Shown: one piece after another, positions 23,856 through 34,494 of the stretch
Layout of the letters: each line of letters begins with the position of its first letter
How positions within the stretch are numbered: the stretch's first letter is position 1
From: Larix kaempferi
Lineage: Eukaryota; Streptophyta; Pinopsida; Pinales; Pinaceae
Direction: 5' to 3'
DNA length: 64,000 nucleotides
Assembly (NCBI GenBank): GCA_027924585.1
Contig: BSBM01000762.1
Location: forward strand, 10,698,501-10,762,500
Made by a program: the position numbers and the translations under genes
Notes under the pieces: generated by a model
What the model was told of the DNA's origin: nothing
Databases searched by the model: none
The model's input: the letters and a program-made list of their open reading frames with translations, nothing else

Positions 23856-24094
23856 CGCACGTAAAAGTCCTGAGGATTCCACAGTATGGCCAGTGATGAT
23901 GAAGACCTGCAGGTGGTGGGCCTACATCCAGTATGAGAAAGGACTGGCTCTGTAGAACTTCCTATGACGAGTAGAGACAGAGATTGGACGAGATAGCAGC
24001 AGCAGTGACGATGACGATGACGATGCATCGATGACGATGATCCAGAGAAGAAGACTTGTCTAGCAAATCTGTGTCGAGAAATACCTTCCTTGTT

Positions 24095-24103
24095 AAGAGG
24101 GAG
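24095..24103 (+). promoter_or_regulatory. Polypurine tract of element B
   Basis: AAGAGGGAG abuts the 3' LTR. RNase H leaves such a tract to prime plus-strand DNA. Confidence 0.9.
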
Positions 24104-24713
24104 TGTTGATGTATATGTAACTTCGGAATGTATTTCATCAGTATATTATATGTATATTTATTGTACCCTTATAAGAGATGTGTTATTCCTCTATAAGGAA
24201 GTGTCGTCATGTGGATTGACAAGTGTCGCAAGTGTGTGTACTTGCCGATGGGTTATTAGACCACCTTATGGGGTCGGCCCTAATTAATATATAATATAAT
24301 GTGGATGTACTAAAGTAGACAAGTCGGCCCCAGTAGGTCACTGGGAAAAAAGGTGAGTATAAATAGAGATAGGAGATCTCTATTTTACTCACTCGGAAAA
24401 AGTATCTATCTCTCTCTCTGGAAAGTGGCGCACTAGTGAGGAGGAGGAGGATCATCTGCTAGGAGACTATCTCTGGATTATTTGGTTGTATTTTGGTTGA
24501 GCCATTGCTCTCTCTGTCTCTGAGGAAGTTTGTGGGGTTTTTCACCTTAGGGTTTTCCCCACGGAAACTCTGTGTCTCTTGTCTCTATGCTTTTGATTCT
24601 TGTGATGCTTGTGATGCTTGTCATATTATGATTGTCATGCATTGATATACTGTAGATGTTATTCTCTCAGCAAATATCCTATAGTATTGTGATTTAATAC
24701 TGAAAATTTAACA
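24104..24713 (+). repeat. 3' LTR of element B (610 bp)
   Basis: Identical in length to the 5' LTR, with four substitutions relative to it (in the CACTGGGC/AAAAAGG, CTCTA/GTCTC, CACGA/GAAAC and CAAAG/TATCC contexts). Confidence 0.97.
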
Positions 24714-24718
24714 AATGA
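24714..24718 (+). repeat. Right target-site duplication of element B
   Basis: AATGA, exact match to 17310-17314. Confidence 0.95.
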
Positions 24719-25130
24719 AAGGACATTTCTTTTACAATTTATAATAAGGTAAAATTGAACATCATTCTTATTGTGCAATTAATTTTAACTCTAATTTAAT
24801 TATTCAACTTGTATGTTAGTTAGAAATTCTTATGCTAAGAACCATAGGAAAAAAAATCAAAATTTTATTTCCTATATGTTGCATAAACTACCATTTTATA
24901 AAAATGGTTTCCCAAGGTGGTATGTTACATATGGAATGCCAATGAATGTACCAATATTTCCTCCTACTCACAAAGCTCCACAATATGCTTTGAAGAGTCA
25001 ACTATGAGGGTGTCTCTAGCATTATTCTTTAGGTTAAGTTGTTTTGAAAATTTGTCCTCCAACAATTGCATTTAATTGTTCAACTAAGAACATTACATTG
25101 TCCTTCAATTATTTCATTCTCACTACTTAT
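24719..25130. other. Gene-free stretch
   Basis: AT-rich, with only short open frames and no recognisable motif. Confidence 0.5.
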
Positions 25131-25965
25131 CCAATCTCTATCGACTATGTTCAAATTCTAAAATATATAAAAACCCCACCTACAATGGAAATGATCCATC
25201 GAGATCCAACCATATCGTTTGATGTGAAATGGACCACTATATATTTTTTCATCTATTTTGGTAATTTCTAAGTGGAAAAAATGGAGTTATTGGCTTGTAT
25301 GGTCCATTTTATGGGTAGGTCCTATTTTTGTAAATTGGGGTCCAGAAAATTCTATAAACCATTTAATGAATTAAATGACATTTTTTGGGCCTAAAAATTT
25401 TCAATTGATTTTTTTTCTTATCGATGTTTTACTATACACGAAGATATTTCCAAAGATGCAAATATCACCTCAATTGGAGTTCCTTTGACAAAGTTATGTC
25501 TCCTAAAAGCTAACCTATCACATCACCTTATGATGGGAAAATTTCCCCAATCTCTATGGACTATTTTCAACTTCTAAAAGATATAAAAGACCCACCTACA
25601 ATGGAAATGAGCCATCGGGATCCTACCATATCTTGTGATGTGAAATGGACCACTATCTATTTTTTCATCTATTTTGGTAATTTCTAGGTGGAAAAAATGG
25701 ATTTATTGGCTTGTATGGCCCATTTTAGGGGTAGGTCCTATTTTTTGTAATTTGGGGTCCAAAAAATTCTATAGACCATTTAAGGAATTAAATGACATTT
25801 TTTGGGCCAAAAAATTTTCAAATGAATTTTTTTCCTATCGATGTTTTACTCCATGCCAAGATATTTCCAAAGATGCAAATATCACCTCAATTGGAGTTCC
25901 TATGACAAAGTTATGTCTCCTATAAGTTAACCTATCACATCAAATGTGATGGGAAAAGTTCCCCA
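25131..25965. repeat. 416-bp tandem duplication
   Basis: The unit starts CCAATCTCTAT at 25131 and again at 25547. The two copies align almost end to end with about 10 percent differences by eye; shared phrases include CCCACCTACAATGGAAATGA and ATGCAAATATCACCTCAATT. No coding potential is seen. It could be a relic of a satellite-like array or one old segmental duplication. Confidence 0.9.
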
Positions 25966-28247
25966 CTAGTTGTTCGGTTCAACTATTGCAGAACATAAAT
26001 ACAAATTAACTAAATTATTTCAACAATCAATAAATTCTATCATCAAACAATTGGCATACACAAAGTTAAAGAGACATACCCAGTTTCCAATGTTTGAATA
26101 TTATTCCTTTGGTCTTGAGCTTTGCTCCTTAGCCTATCCTCTTTGTTGCAAAACCTAAAATGCAAACAACAAGAAGTGAAAGCAACAATAATAACCAGCA
26201 AATCATAAAAGAACAATTGCAGAATTAAACATTCCCAAATCAATACAAGTATTCATTTACAACCATTAATATGCAAATAACATCAAGAATTGGACAGGAA
26301 GGAGATAATTCATATATATTAAAAATGGCAATAAGTACATGAAATAGATAAACTTGAGAATGTGGTTGATGTTCTAAAGCCGAGTCTTGGGTTCTTCCTC
26401 CCAAGCTATTCCAGCACTTTGAACTTGCCTCAAGGTTTTCTCACACACAATATGCTCAAGATTTTTTGAAGGCAAAACTATAGCACAATAGGGTTTGTGG
26501 TGGAAAGAATGGAAACTAGGGTTCCATATAAAGGGACAAGGGAGTTACAGACATGAGGAAAAGGGGGTTGTGCAAATAAGAGAAAGAGTTTCTTCTCATA
26601 GACAAACTCACCAAGAACTTGGACAAGGTGGCTGTATAATTCTCTCTTTGTATATCAGAGTGTAACCTCAAAAACATTTCACCTATGCTCTTTTATATCT
26701 TTCAAGAGAGAAGTTAGGGAGTTAGTGGAAGTTATTCATGGGATTTGGGAGTTAGGGAATGGATTAAAACCAAAAAATAACCCATGGAAGTAACTTAATC
26801 ATTTTTTTTTTAAAGTTTTACCCTCTTGCAGACACATACGCGAGTGAGACAACTGGTCACTCATGTATATGCAGGTTAGACACTGGTCACTCACGTATCT
26901 GGTGAGAAATAGTGTTTTTTAAAGGGATTTGTCAGGAACAGACAAGTGTGCCCAAATGCACAAGGAAAAGGGGAGTCTGCAACTAGGAATAAGTGTACGA
27001 TCATCCATTGTTGCATCTTGGGATAAACTGTGGTAGGAGATGCTATAACATCAACCACTATGGTAATGAGTGGATTCCATGTCAAATCCCATTGATCACA
27101 CATTTCAATATAGTCATGTGTGGAATTTCAAGAATATTTTAGAGGGTAAAAAATGCTAACACTAGTTGGAAGTTGAGACATGCAAAAACCCTAACCCTAA
27201 TCCTAGTAGACAAATACTATGATATCATTAAATAATGGGCTAATAGGAAAGAAATGGGTTCCATTATTTTCGTATTGATTATAGTTCCATAGTTGAGTAG
27301 AGAAAGGGAGTGGGATATTGAAGCATAGGATCTTGTAGTAGGAAACATGGCTTAATGTCCATTGTAATTCCATAAGAAGTTCACCTTTCATTATATTGTC
27401 ATTTTATTACTAAGAATAAAATATCAATTCATGGTCCTCACCTTCTGGTTGGGTTTTCCTAGAATATTAGGTTTCCCAGGGTACATATTGTGTTCATTAT
27501 GTGTACAGTGTGGTGTTTTTCTTAGTTTTTTTTGTTTTAGTCTCAACCTATTTTGGGATTTTATGCACTAAATTAATAATATTAAATACAGATATTAAGT
27601 AAAACATTGTATAATGAAGAGTTTGCATAAACTTGTAAGATATCTTGTGATGAAATATTCTAGTGGAATATCCACAACACTTAACATATTAGTCTGTGTC
27701 TCTAATGTCTTTTTGAAATTCCACCCAACCTCTACACACCACCCATAAATGTTAAGAGACTAGCATACTATTTGTAACACACCTCTCTATTATATATTTT
27801 TAGGAAATTCTCAAAGGAACATTCTGGAAATTTCAAGCTTGAATTTTTCAAAGTAATAAATTTATGAATTTCTTTGCCTACTTTTTTATATCTTTGGAAC
27901 AATGAATAATGTAAACCATATGCACAATTTATCAAAAAGCTACTTATTCAAACATACTACAATCTATGAAGTAAAATATAATAAAATTGAATACTCTCTA
28001 AGAAACCTTAGGTCTAAAATCCCGTGAGCAGAAATAACATGTTTAGCAAACTAGGGAATCTACCAAATAGAGAATTTCAAAATAATCAACTATTATAGAG
28101 TACCATCACTAGTATCATGCAATAATATTTTAAATAGTTTCTAAAATACATGAAATTGGTTTGTAGTGAAATAATAATTCACTATTGCAAATTAAAGATA
28201 ATAAATTATGTCATTCAATAGTTTGTTATAACTCCTAGGAATTACCA
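25966..28247. other. Gene-free stretch, possible decayed LTR inside
   Basis: No gene is recognised. Part of 26160-26800 resembles the layout of the element A LTR (a TTCATATATATTAAAA-like box, then AGTACAT; later GGAAGTTATTC and GGGAGTTAGGG), so a diverged LTR fragment is possible. Near 26830-26905 a short motif CTGGTCACTCAYGTAT occurs twice, with a partly inverted ATACGCGAGTGAG. The rest shows nothing. Confidence 0.4.
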
Positions 28248-28252
28248 TAAGT
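28248..28252 (-). repeat. Target-site duplication of element C, left copy
   Basis: TAAGT, exact match to 36549-36553. Confidence 0.88.
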
Positions 28253-28414
28253 TGGTAAGCAACAAATTCCCCAACAGAGCATGAAAATAGCATAAAGAGA
28301 CCACAAAGAGTAATCCACTCCTTAATAATGAAGAAAATGGATGAATAGAAGGCCTCTTCGAGGGGGAAACCTCCTTATACAATGTACTAAGTACATAAGA
28401 CAAGACAAGATGAG
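28253..28414 (-). repeat. 3' LTR of element C, outer part
   Basis: Matches 36197-36358 of the intact 5' LTR up to AAGATGAG, where element D was inserted. It begins TGGTAAGC, one base changed from TGTTAAGC. Confidence 0.9.
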
Positions 28415-28769
28415 TATTAGGACTTACGAGCATAAATAAAATATAATTAGTGAGAATAAAACAATCACAATACAAGCAACCATATAGACACATATATATA
28501 CCCTGGAAAACCCCATGCAGGGGAAAACCAACACCAATGAATATCTTCATTACATGGGAAAAGCCGACCATCTGGGCCAAGTGAGCTCATCCTCTCACCT
28601 CTAGGACAAATACAAATGGAGTATACCAAGCCCTCTTATAGGATTCATTACATGCAATACCATGCATGCTCATCCAATACCATGCAGGACTACAAGAAAC
28701 CATGTGCCCAAAACCGCTTGATACTTAAACCACCTTTGAATCATTCCTGATTCAAGTTTAACCCTAACA
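28415..28769 (-). repeat. 3' LTR of element D (355 bp)
   Basis: Aligns with 30504-30848 through AGAATAAAACAATCACAATA and ACCACCTTTGAATCATTCC. Substitutions are numerous and there are small indels, so D itself is not young. Confidence 0.88.
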
Positions 28770-28781
28770 ATCCCTCCTTTA
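28770..28781 (-). promoter_or_regulatory. Polypurine tract of element D
   Basis: The minus strand reads AAAGGAGGGAT next to the LTR start TGTTAGGG. Confidence 0.75.
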
Positions 28782-30487
28782 AGCTTGAATTGGGGATCTC
28801 ACATACACCCCCCTATCACCTAGGTCTATCTCCTAAATTTACCAGTGGTTTACCAGGGGTATGAATGCCTTACTAGGTCTTACAGCCATATGCCAATTAC
28901 ATGCAATTACAAAATTTGAACTCCATTATAATATATTTTTTATGTGTCTCATGGTTATTGCACCATCACCATCTATTGCTTCATCCTCTCTCTTTTCCAT
29001 GCTCTCCTTCTTGCTCGTCTACTTACTCATTTTCTTCCTACTCAACATTTTCCATGCCTCAACAAAAACCTAGCCAATGCTTGCATATCCTGGAAACCGA
29101 TCTACCTCTTGAATGCTCTCCTCTGTCATGTGGAAACAACTTCAACATTAATGCATGCAAAGAGTGAGGCAATCTTTATAGTATTTATCCAATTGGTGGT
29201 CTCCCTTCACATTTTTCTAATGTAAAGCCTTCAATGAAGCAACAAGGATGGTGCATTTCTTCATATGGGAAACAATATCACATAATTTGAATCAGATGCA
29301 CCAAAAAAACATACAAAGAGGATATACCACTCTTCAAACCAATACACATCCATTCTCTTCACATGGCATGGTGGATATAGGACTACCTTCCTCTACTCAT
29401 TTTCTATTACAGTGAATGGAGCTTATTACATTTTGCGTGACAACTGATTGGGCATTTTTTTGCAAGTCATTGTTGTTCTGGAGGCCTAGGTTGAGCAATG
29501 TTAACCAATGCCCAAAAATATTGCACAGGTTCCATAAAATAAGTATGTTATCCTATGGGATTTAACTCAATCCCCTAACAACCTCTTTCAACAATTGTAA
29601 CACTACTGAGACTTAACCCTACAACCTTTCTCCATGGTTTCAATTTCCCAAAGCCATAGGCTTAGAGTCTTGATTTTCCTCTTTGCCTCATAAATCTCCT
29701 ATCTCTTCATCATCTTGACTTCCTTGCCACCATTGAGGTCATTCCTGTGTGCTCCTGTCCATGAACTCTGACACCACTGTGGCCCATTGGCTCTCTTTGT
29801 CATCATCGGTGATCCTTCAGCTTCAAATTTACAACAACTTGTGGTATTTATTCTTGTTGAGGGTTACCTCAATATAGACCTGAAGCACATGTGTTTTGGC
29901 TTCATCTCCATCAATTTTGAATTGGACCACCTTCCAATTCTCTTTTCTTTGTCTTGATAGAATTTGTTCTCTCGATCACAGTCTCGGTCTCTTTCTCGAT
30001 CTCTTTAGATATATCTATCACATTATTTGTCTTTCTTCAGTCCAACACGATAACTATAGGTGACTCTTTTTCAAAACCTTTCGGCTGCACCCACACAACA
30101 CTCAACACAGTTTATTTCTTGGCAGTTCTTTCCTTCCGATATGAATCCTTGGATTCTTTCATGCAAATATTCAACAACGAATCAATGAGGGACTAGTATT
30201 CATAATAGCGTTGGACGATGATCTCATGAAACCACAACTAGATCTACCATTCTAGGGTTGCCTCCTTTTTTGTTCGCTCAACTCAACACACACATTAAAA
30301 ATCAACGAGCACAACCATAGAAAAAAAAGGTCCAAATTGTTTTCTCAAGGAATCCCACCCCCAACCCCCCTTGAACCTTCAGGCCAAGAGGGTGGTCCAC
30401 CCCCCCGGGAATCCCTATAGCTCGACCAAGAATCATAGGTCTTCAATAGGATCTATCAGTTCCAAATACCTTTACACAATATCACTT
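28782..30487 (-). other. Non-coding interior of element D
   Basis: No Gag, protease, integrase, RT or RNase H motif is visible on either strand. The longest plus-strand frames (70-93 codons near 28861-29225, 80 codons at 29954-30196) are pyrimidine-rich and unrecognisable. Captured host sequence is possible but not shown. Confidence 0.6.
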
Positions 30488-30501
30488 GAGCTCTGATACC
30501 A
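30488..30501 (-). promoter_or_regulatory. Primer-binding site of element D
   Basis: The minus strand reads TGGTATCAGAGCTC, two bases inside the 5' LTR. It is complementary to initiator tRNA-Met, the usual plant copia primer. Confidence 0.92.
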
Positions 30502-30503
30502 CT

Positions 30504-30848
30504 TATTAGGATTTACAAGAATAAATAAAATATAATTAGCGAGAATAAAACAATCACAATACAAGCAACCATATAGACACATAGATATACCCTGGAAAAC
30601 CACATACAGGTAAAAACCAACACCAATGAAGATCTTCATTACATGGCCAAAAATATCCATCTAGGCCAAGTGAGCTCACCTTCTCACCTCCAGGCCACAT
30701 AACAATGGAGTATACCAAGCCCTATTATAGGCTTCATTACATGCAATACCTTGGTCCAATACCATGGGATACAAGTCACCATGTTCCCAAAACCACTTGA
30801 GATGTAAACCACCTTTGAATCATTCCCGAGTCAAGGTTAACCCTTACA
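30504..30848 (-). repeat. 5' LTR of element D (345 bp)
   Basis: Right-hand copy of the repeat at 28415-28769. On the minus strand it starts TGTAAGGGTTAACC and ends CCTAATA; the non-canonical TA end is shared by both copies. Confidence 0.88.
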
Positions 30849-30853
30849 ATGAG

Positions 30854-31042
30854 ATGATTCAAATGAAAATGTATCCTTCCTATATATATGAGACAAAGAG
30901 GTACAATTACAACTATTGGACCCAAGCCGACGTAACTAATATAATAATACTAATGAAAATTACCACTAATAGACCCAAGTCAACATCAATATGGAATGAG
31001 CCACAATATAGGGGGTAATGTGCCAACATTTAGGGATTAACA
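30854..31042 (-). repeat. 3' LTR of element C, inner part
   Basis: Continues the alignment with 36359-36548 after element D and ends ATTTAGGGATTAACA. The adjacent minus-strand AAGGGGAGGGGAA (31043-31055) is the PPT of C. Confidence 0.9.
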
Positions 31043-31071
31043 TTCCCCTCCCCTTCAAACAAGTGTTGTCC

Positions 31072-31479
31072 TCAATGCTTGATTAGTTTTGGATGCTTCT
31101 GTATGAAGGACTCATCCTCCCATGTTGAATCTTCAATTGATAAGTTCTTCCACTTGATGAGGTACTTAGTAATAGCCCGATTGCGGAGTTGTTTGGTCCT
31201 TGTTTCTGTGATTTTTTCAGGTTCCAATATGAATTTTATTTCTTCATCAAGCTCAGACAAGATAGTTTGAATTGGGATATTGTTTCCTATTACCTTCTTT
31301 AAGCAAGAAACATGGAAATATGGGTGTATCCTTAAAGATGAAGGGAGCTCCAATTCGTAAGCCATACTACCAATATTTTGCAACACTTTATAAGGACCAT
31401 AGTACTTGGGTGCTAATTTATTGTATTTTTTTTCTTGAGGGAGATCTGTTTGTAAGTTTGTAGCCTCAAAAATACCCAA
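31072..31479 (-). pseudogene. Integrase C-terminus with chromodomain (element C)
   Basis: A 135-codon open segment. It holds the gypsy integrase tail (KKYNKLAPKYYGPYKVLQNI, then LPSSLRIHPYFHVSCLKK). At the end is a chromodomain with EPEKITETRTKQLRN, then YLIKWKNLSIEDSTWEDESF. The chromodomain aromatic Y/W/W positions are present. In chromoviruses this domain steers insertion toward particular chromatin. The upstream part of the integrase (31480-31690) is split by stops. Confidence 0.92.
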
Positions 31480-31691
31480 TCCCCTTCTTTAAAACTCCTT
31501 TTACTACGATGTTGATCTGCTTGTTGTTTCATCCTACTTTTTGGCATAGCCAAGTTGTCATTTATTAACTAGAGAACTTATTGCTGGTGCTCTAGTTGAT
31601 CTTCTACAACTTGAACTTTAGATTTTCCTTTTAAGGGAGATGTGATAGATGGAAGATGGTACCCATAAATTTCCTTAAATGGATACATTTT

Positions 31692-32330
31692 TTATGGCAT
31701 ATGTAATGAAGTATTGTACCACCATTCTGCCAAAGATAACCGTTTCACCCATTGTGTTTGTTTTTTAGATGCAAAGCAACAAAGGTAGCCTTCCAAACAT
31801 TTGTTCACTATCTCAATTTTCACATCGGATTGAGGATGATAGGATGAATTGTGAGCTAACTGGGTACCCAAACAAGAAAATAGTCCATTCCAAAATTTTC
31901 CAGTGAAAATTGGATCTCGATCACTGATAATAATATTTGGGTTTCCATGTAACTTCTGAACTATTTCCATGAAGGATGCAACAACTGTACTTGCATTAAA
32001 AGGCTGAGAGAATGCACAAAAGTGTGCATACTTGGTGAGTCTCTCAACAACCACCATAATAACATTCTTCCCTCTCGACTTGGGTAGACCTGTGATAAAA
32101 TCTATTGAGATTTCCTCCCAGCCCTGACAAGGTATTTCTAATGGTTGTAAAAGACTAGTGCTCTTAACTGTTTCAACCTTATTTTGTTGGTAAACCAAAC
32201 ATTCTGTTGTGAACCTTAGAACATCAAATTTCAGACCTCCCCCCCAAAAAAATTCTTGACCCTGTGGTATGTTTTTAGGAATCTTGAGTTCCCACCAATA
32301 GGAGAGGTGTGTAACTCCAAAATGATATTT
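31692..32330 (-). pseudogene. Integrase core (element C)
   Basis: The catalytic core is readable at 31692-32198: first D in ISIDFITGLPKS, second D in IIISDRDPIF, E in SSYHPQSDVKIEIVNK, where the usual QTDGQTE is changed to QSDVKIE. The N-terminal HHCC zinc site lies upstream (TYHRVKNFFW, then TECLVYQQNK); its last cysteine is a tyrosine (TAC), consistent with a G-to-A change. Non-functional because of frame breaks on both sides. Confidence 0.88.
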
Positions 32331-32425
32331 TTTTTTAGTTGGGAATTCTTACATATATATAAGCGATCCTTATACCATAGTGAATCATTTTTCCACACAA
32401 AAGTATTTGATACAATGGGATCCTT

Positions 32426-33098
32426 CTATAGATTTCGAATGAGAATCCACATAGATTGGTCATTCTTCCATTCTTCCCTTGCTTCTACTACCCAATCGGG
32501 TTGTATAATCGAAATCAAACAAAGTAATGCTTCAACATCCTCATATTTTCTAGAGAGTGCATCTGCCACCACATCCTGTTTCCTTTTTTTATAGATGATT
32601 TCAAATTCATATTCCAACATATTGGTTACACATTTTTGTTGATTTTCTGAAGATAGTCTCTATTCCAAGAAGTATTTAAGACTATCATGATCTGTTCTGA
32701 CCTTGAAGTGCCTACTTAATAGGTCAGGACGCCATTGCTTAAGTGCATGTAGTATTTCCATCATTTCCTTCTCATAAATGGGTTTCTGTAAGTTCTTCCC
32801 CTTGATTTGCCGACTTTCGAAAGCAAGGGGCCATCTTTCTTGCATTAGAAATGACACTGATTCCATTTCCTAAGGCATCACATTCCACAATGAAGGCTTT
32901 TGTGAAGTCTGGTGCAGTCAAAACAAGAGCTTTACACATTACCTCTTTAAGTTTTGCAAAATATTGAGTTGCCTCTAGAGTCCAAGAAAATGCTTCCTTC
33001 TTCAATAATGTTTTTAAAGGTGCTACTATTCTTCCATAGTTACGAATAAGCTTGCGGTAGTACCCTATCATACCTAAGAATCCTTTAAGATTCTTCAA
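32426..33098 (-). pseudogene. RNase H region (element C)
   Basis: Two overlapping minus-strand frames show the RT thumb/connection (FLGMIGYYRKLIRNYGRIVA, then APLKTLLKK) and RNase H (AFIVECDALGNGI, then RTDHDSLKYFLE, then DVVADALSRKYE). The acidic positions E/D are mostly readable. A frameshift near 32.8 kb splits the domain. Confidence 0.88.
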
Positions 33099-33113
33099 GT
33101 TTTTGGGAATTAG

Positions 33114-34056
33114 CTAGTCCATCATGGCTTTAATTGTTTTAGGGTATACCTTGACACCTTCATGAGATACAATATGACCCAAATACTCTACCTCCTTTAC
33201 CCCAAAGAAACATTTGTAAGGTTTTGCATATAGTTGTTGCTCCTTTAGTAGTTGTAGTACCCTGTCAACATGTTGAACATGTTCTTCCCAAGACTTGCTA
33301 TAGATTAGTATATCATCAAAAAATACTAACACAAATTTTCTAAGAAAGGGCTTGAAAATGGAATTCATCAAAACTTGAAATGTGGAAGGTGCATTCGTAA
33401 TGCCAAAAGGAATGACCAGAAATTCATAATGACCTTCATGAGTTCTAAATCTATTTTAGGGATGTTTTCTTCCTTCATTCTAATATGATGATACCCTAAA
33501 TGGATATCCAGCTTTGTGAAGTAAGTTGATCCATGTATTTAATCTAACAATTCATCAATGACAAGAATGTGAAACTTACCTTTAATGGTGATCTTGTTGA
33601 GTTCTTTGTAATATGGACACATACAACACGAGGCCTCTTTATTGCGTACCATTACCACTGGTGTAGAGTAAGAAATTTGTCTAGGCCTAATTATGTCAGC
33701 CTCTAACATATATTCAACCATATGCTCAATTTCACTCTTCTGGCCATAGGGGTATCTGTAAGCTCTGATGTTAGGAGGAGGACTTCCTTGAATTAAGTGA
33801 ATAACATGATCGAAAGCTTGAGTAGGTGGAGGACCTTTTGGAATATTTTAAAATACCTTGGATTTCTTATGAATGAACCTTTGGAGATCCATGGTAATAG
33901 GAGGCTTATCATTTTTAACATCTAGTGATCATAATTGTGCAATTACACCTTGATGCCCCTTTTTCAACAATTTTTCCATACCATTAGAGCTTATCACCTT
34001 GCTTGGCTTCCTTGTGATACTCCTTAATTCAAATTATTTTCCTTCCCATGAAAATT
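33114..34056 (-). pseudogene. Reverse transcriptase (element C)
   Basis: The palm is open at 33114-33371, with the catalytic box in [11 protein letters not shown] (FFDD variant of YxDD) and [14 protein letters not shown]. The finger region is at 33539-33721 (EADIIRPRQISYSTPVVMV, then a degraded CVDYRALNK-like box). At least one frameshift and several stops separate these parts. Confidence 0.88.
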
Positions 34057-34350
34057 TTATGAAAACTTTTTGAAATTAAAAGCTACTATTCCCAATGATT
34101 GTAACGATTGAACCCCTAAGACAACATCGACAACACCCATTGGGATAGAAATCATTGGACTATTCAATACATATTCCCCCATAATAAGATTGATATTATG
34201 GAATTTACTTGAGCAATTGATAGTTCCTCCATTTGCAATCATTACTTGAAACTCTGGTGCTCAATATACAAAGCAATTGAGAGCTTTGGCTAGTTTACAA
34301 TGAATGAAATTATGAGAACTACCAGATTCAATCAACATTGTTACCTTTTT
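34057..34350 (-). pseudogene. Aspartic protease (element C)
   Basis: The active-site box reads LIESGSSHNFIH on the minus strand, with glutamate (codon at 34327-34329) where the catalytic aspartate belongs. It is followed by KLAKALNC and the second conserved piece DVVLGVQSLQSLG. A Glu in place of the catalytic Asp would inactivate the enzyme. Confidence 0.8.
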
Positions 34351-34494
34351 ATTTTTGATATATCCTTTGATCTTGAGATTTTTGGGAGTGCTAATTCCAT
34401 CCAATGCATGATAAGATATGGTGGGATTAATCTCTTCTATTTATTTAGCTTGAGATGGTTCATGTTCTTTTGCTTCTCCCTCTTCACAATCTAT

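Larger units (their letters stand above)
22537..24094 (+). other. Long repeat-filled 3' untranslated region of element B
   Basis: The 1.56 kb between the Gag-Pol stop and the PPT has no recognisable coding function. It begins with loosely iterated ATCAGGTGGATACAT/GATCATGTATG phrases (about 22640-22930, including a near-exact 70-bp duplication at about 22811 and 22881), then two regular arrays described separately. Any open frame here arises because a repeat unit is a multiple of three. Confidence 0.85.
17315..24713 (+). mobile_element. Element B: complete, young Ty1/copia retrotransposon
   Basis: This 7399-bp element has every hallmark of a functional copia element: two 610-bp LTRs with TG...CA ends, a perfect 5-bp TSD AATGA, a tRNA-iMet-type PBS directly after the 5' LTR, a polypurine tract directly before the 3' LTR, and one uninterrupted 1345-codon Gag-Pol frame in the copia order (Gag, PR, INT, RT, RNase H). 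The LTRs differ at only 4 of 610 positions (about 0.7 percent), so insertion was recent. Unusual points are a 570-bp leader and a 1.56-kb 3' untranslated region filled with tandem repeats. Confidence 0.97.
28415..30848 (-). mobile_element. Element D: non-autonomous LTR element nested in the LTR of C
   Basis: This 2434-bp minus-strand element lies inside the 3' LTR of C, with a 5-bp TSD ATGAG on both sides (28410-28414 and 30849-30853). The uninterrupted LTR of C has a single ATGAG at the same place. LTRs of 355 and 345 bp begin TGTTAGGG or TGTAAGGG on the minus strand. It has a copia-type PBS and a PPT. The 1.73-kb interior codes for no retrotransposon domain on either strand, so it would need proteins from another element. 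The PBS suggests a copia-type helper; this is inference. Confidence 0.9.

Noticed and set aside
22960-23860. CRISPR-like array in the copia 3' UTR
   Set aside because: The regular repeats lack unique spacers of uniform length and lie inside a plant retrotransposon; they are minisatellites.
26825-26905. Inverted/direct repeat with GGTCACTCAYGTAT as a possible regulatory hairpin
   Set aside because: Arms are short and imperfect and no gene is nearby; recorded only in the description of that stretch.
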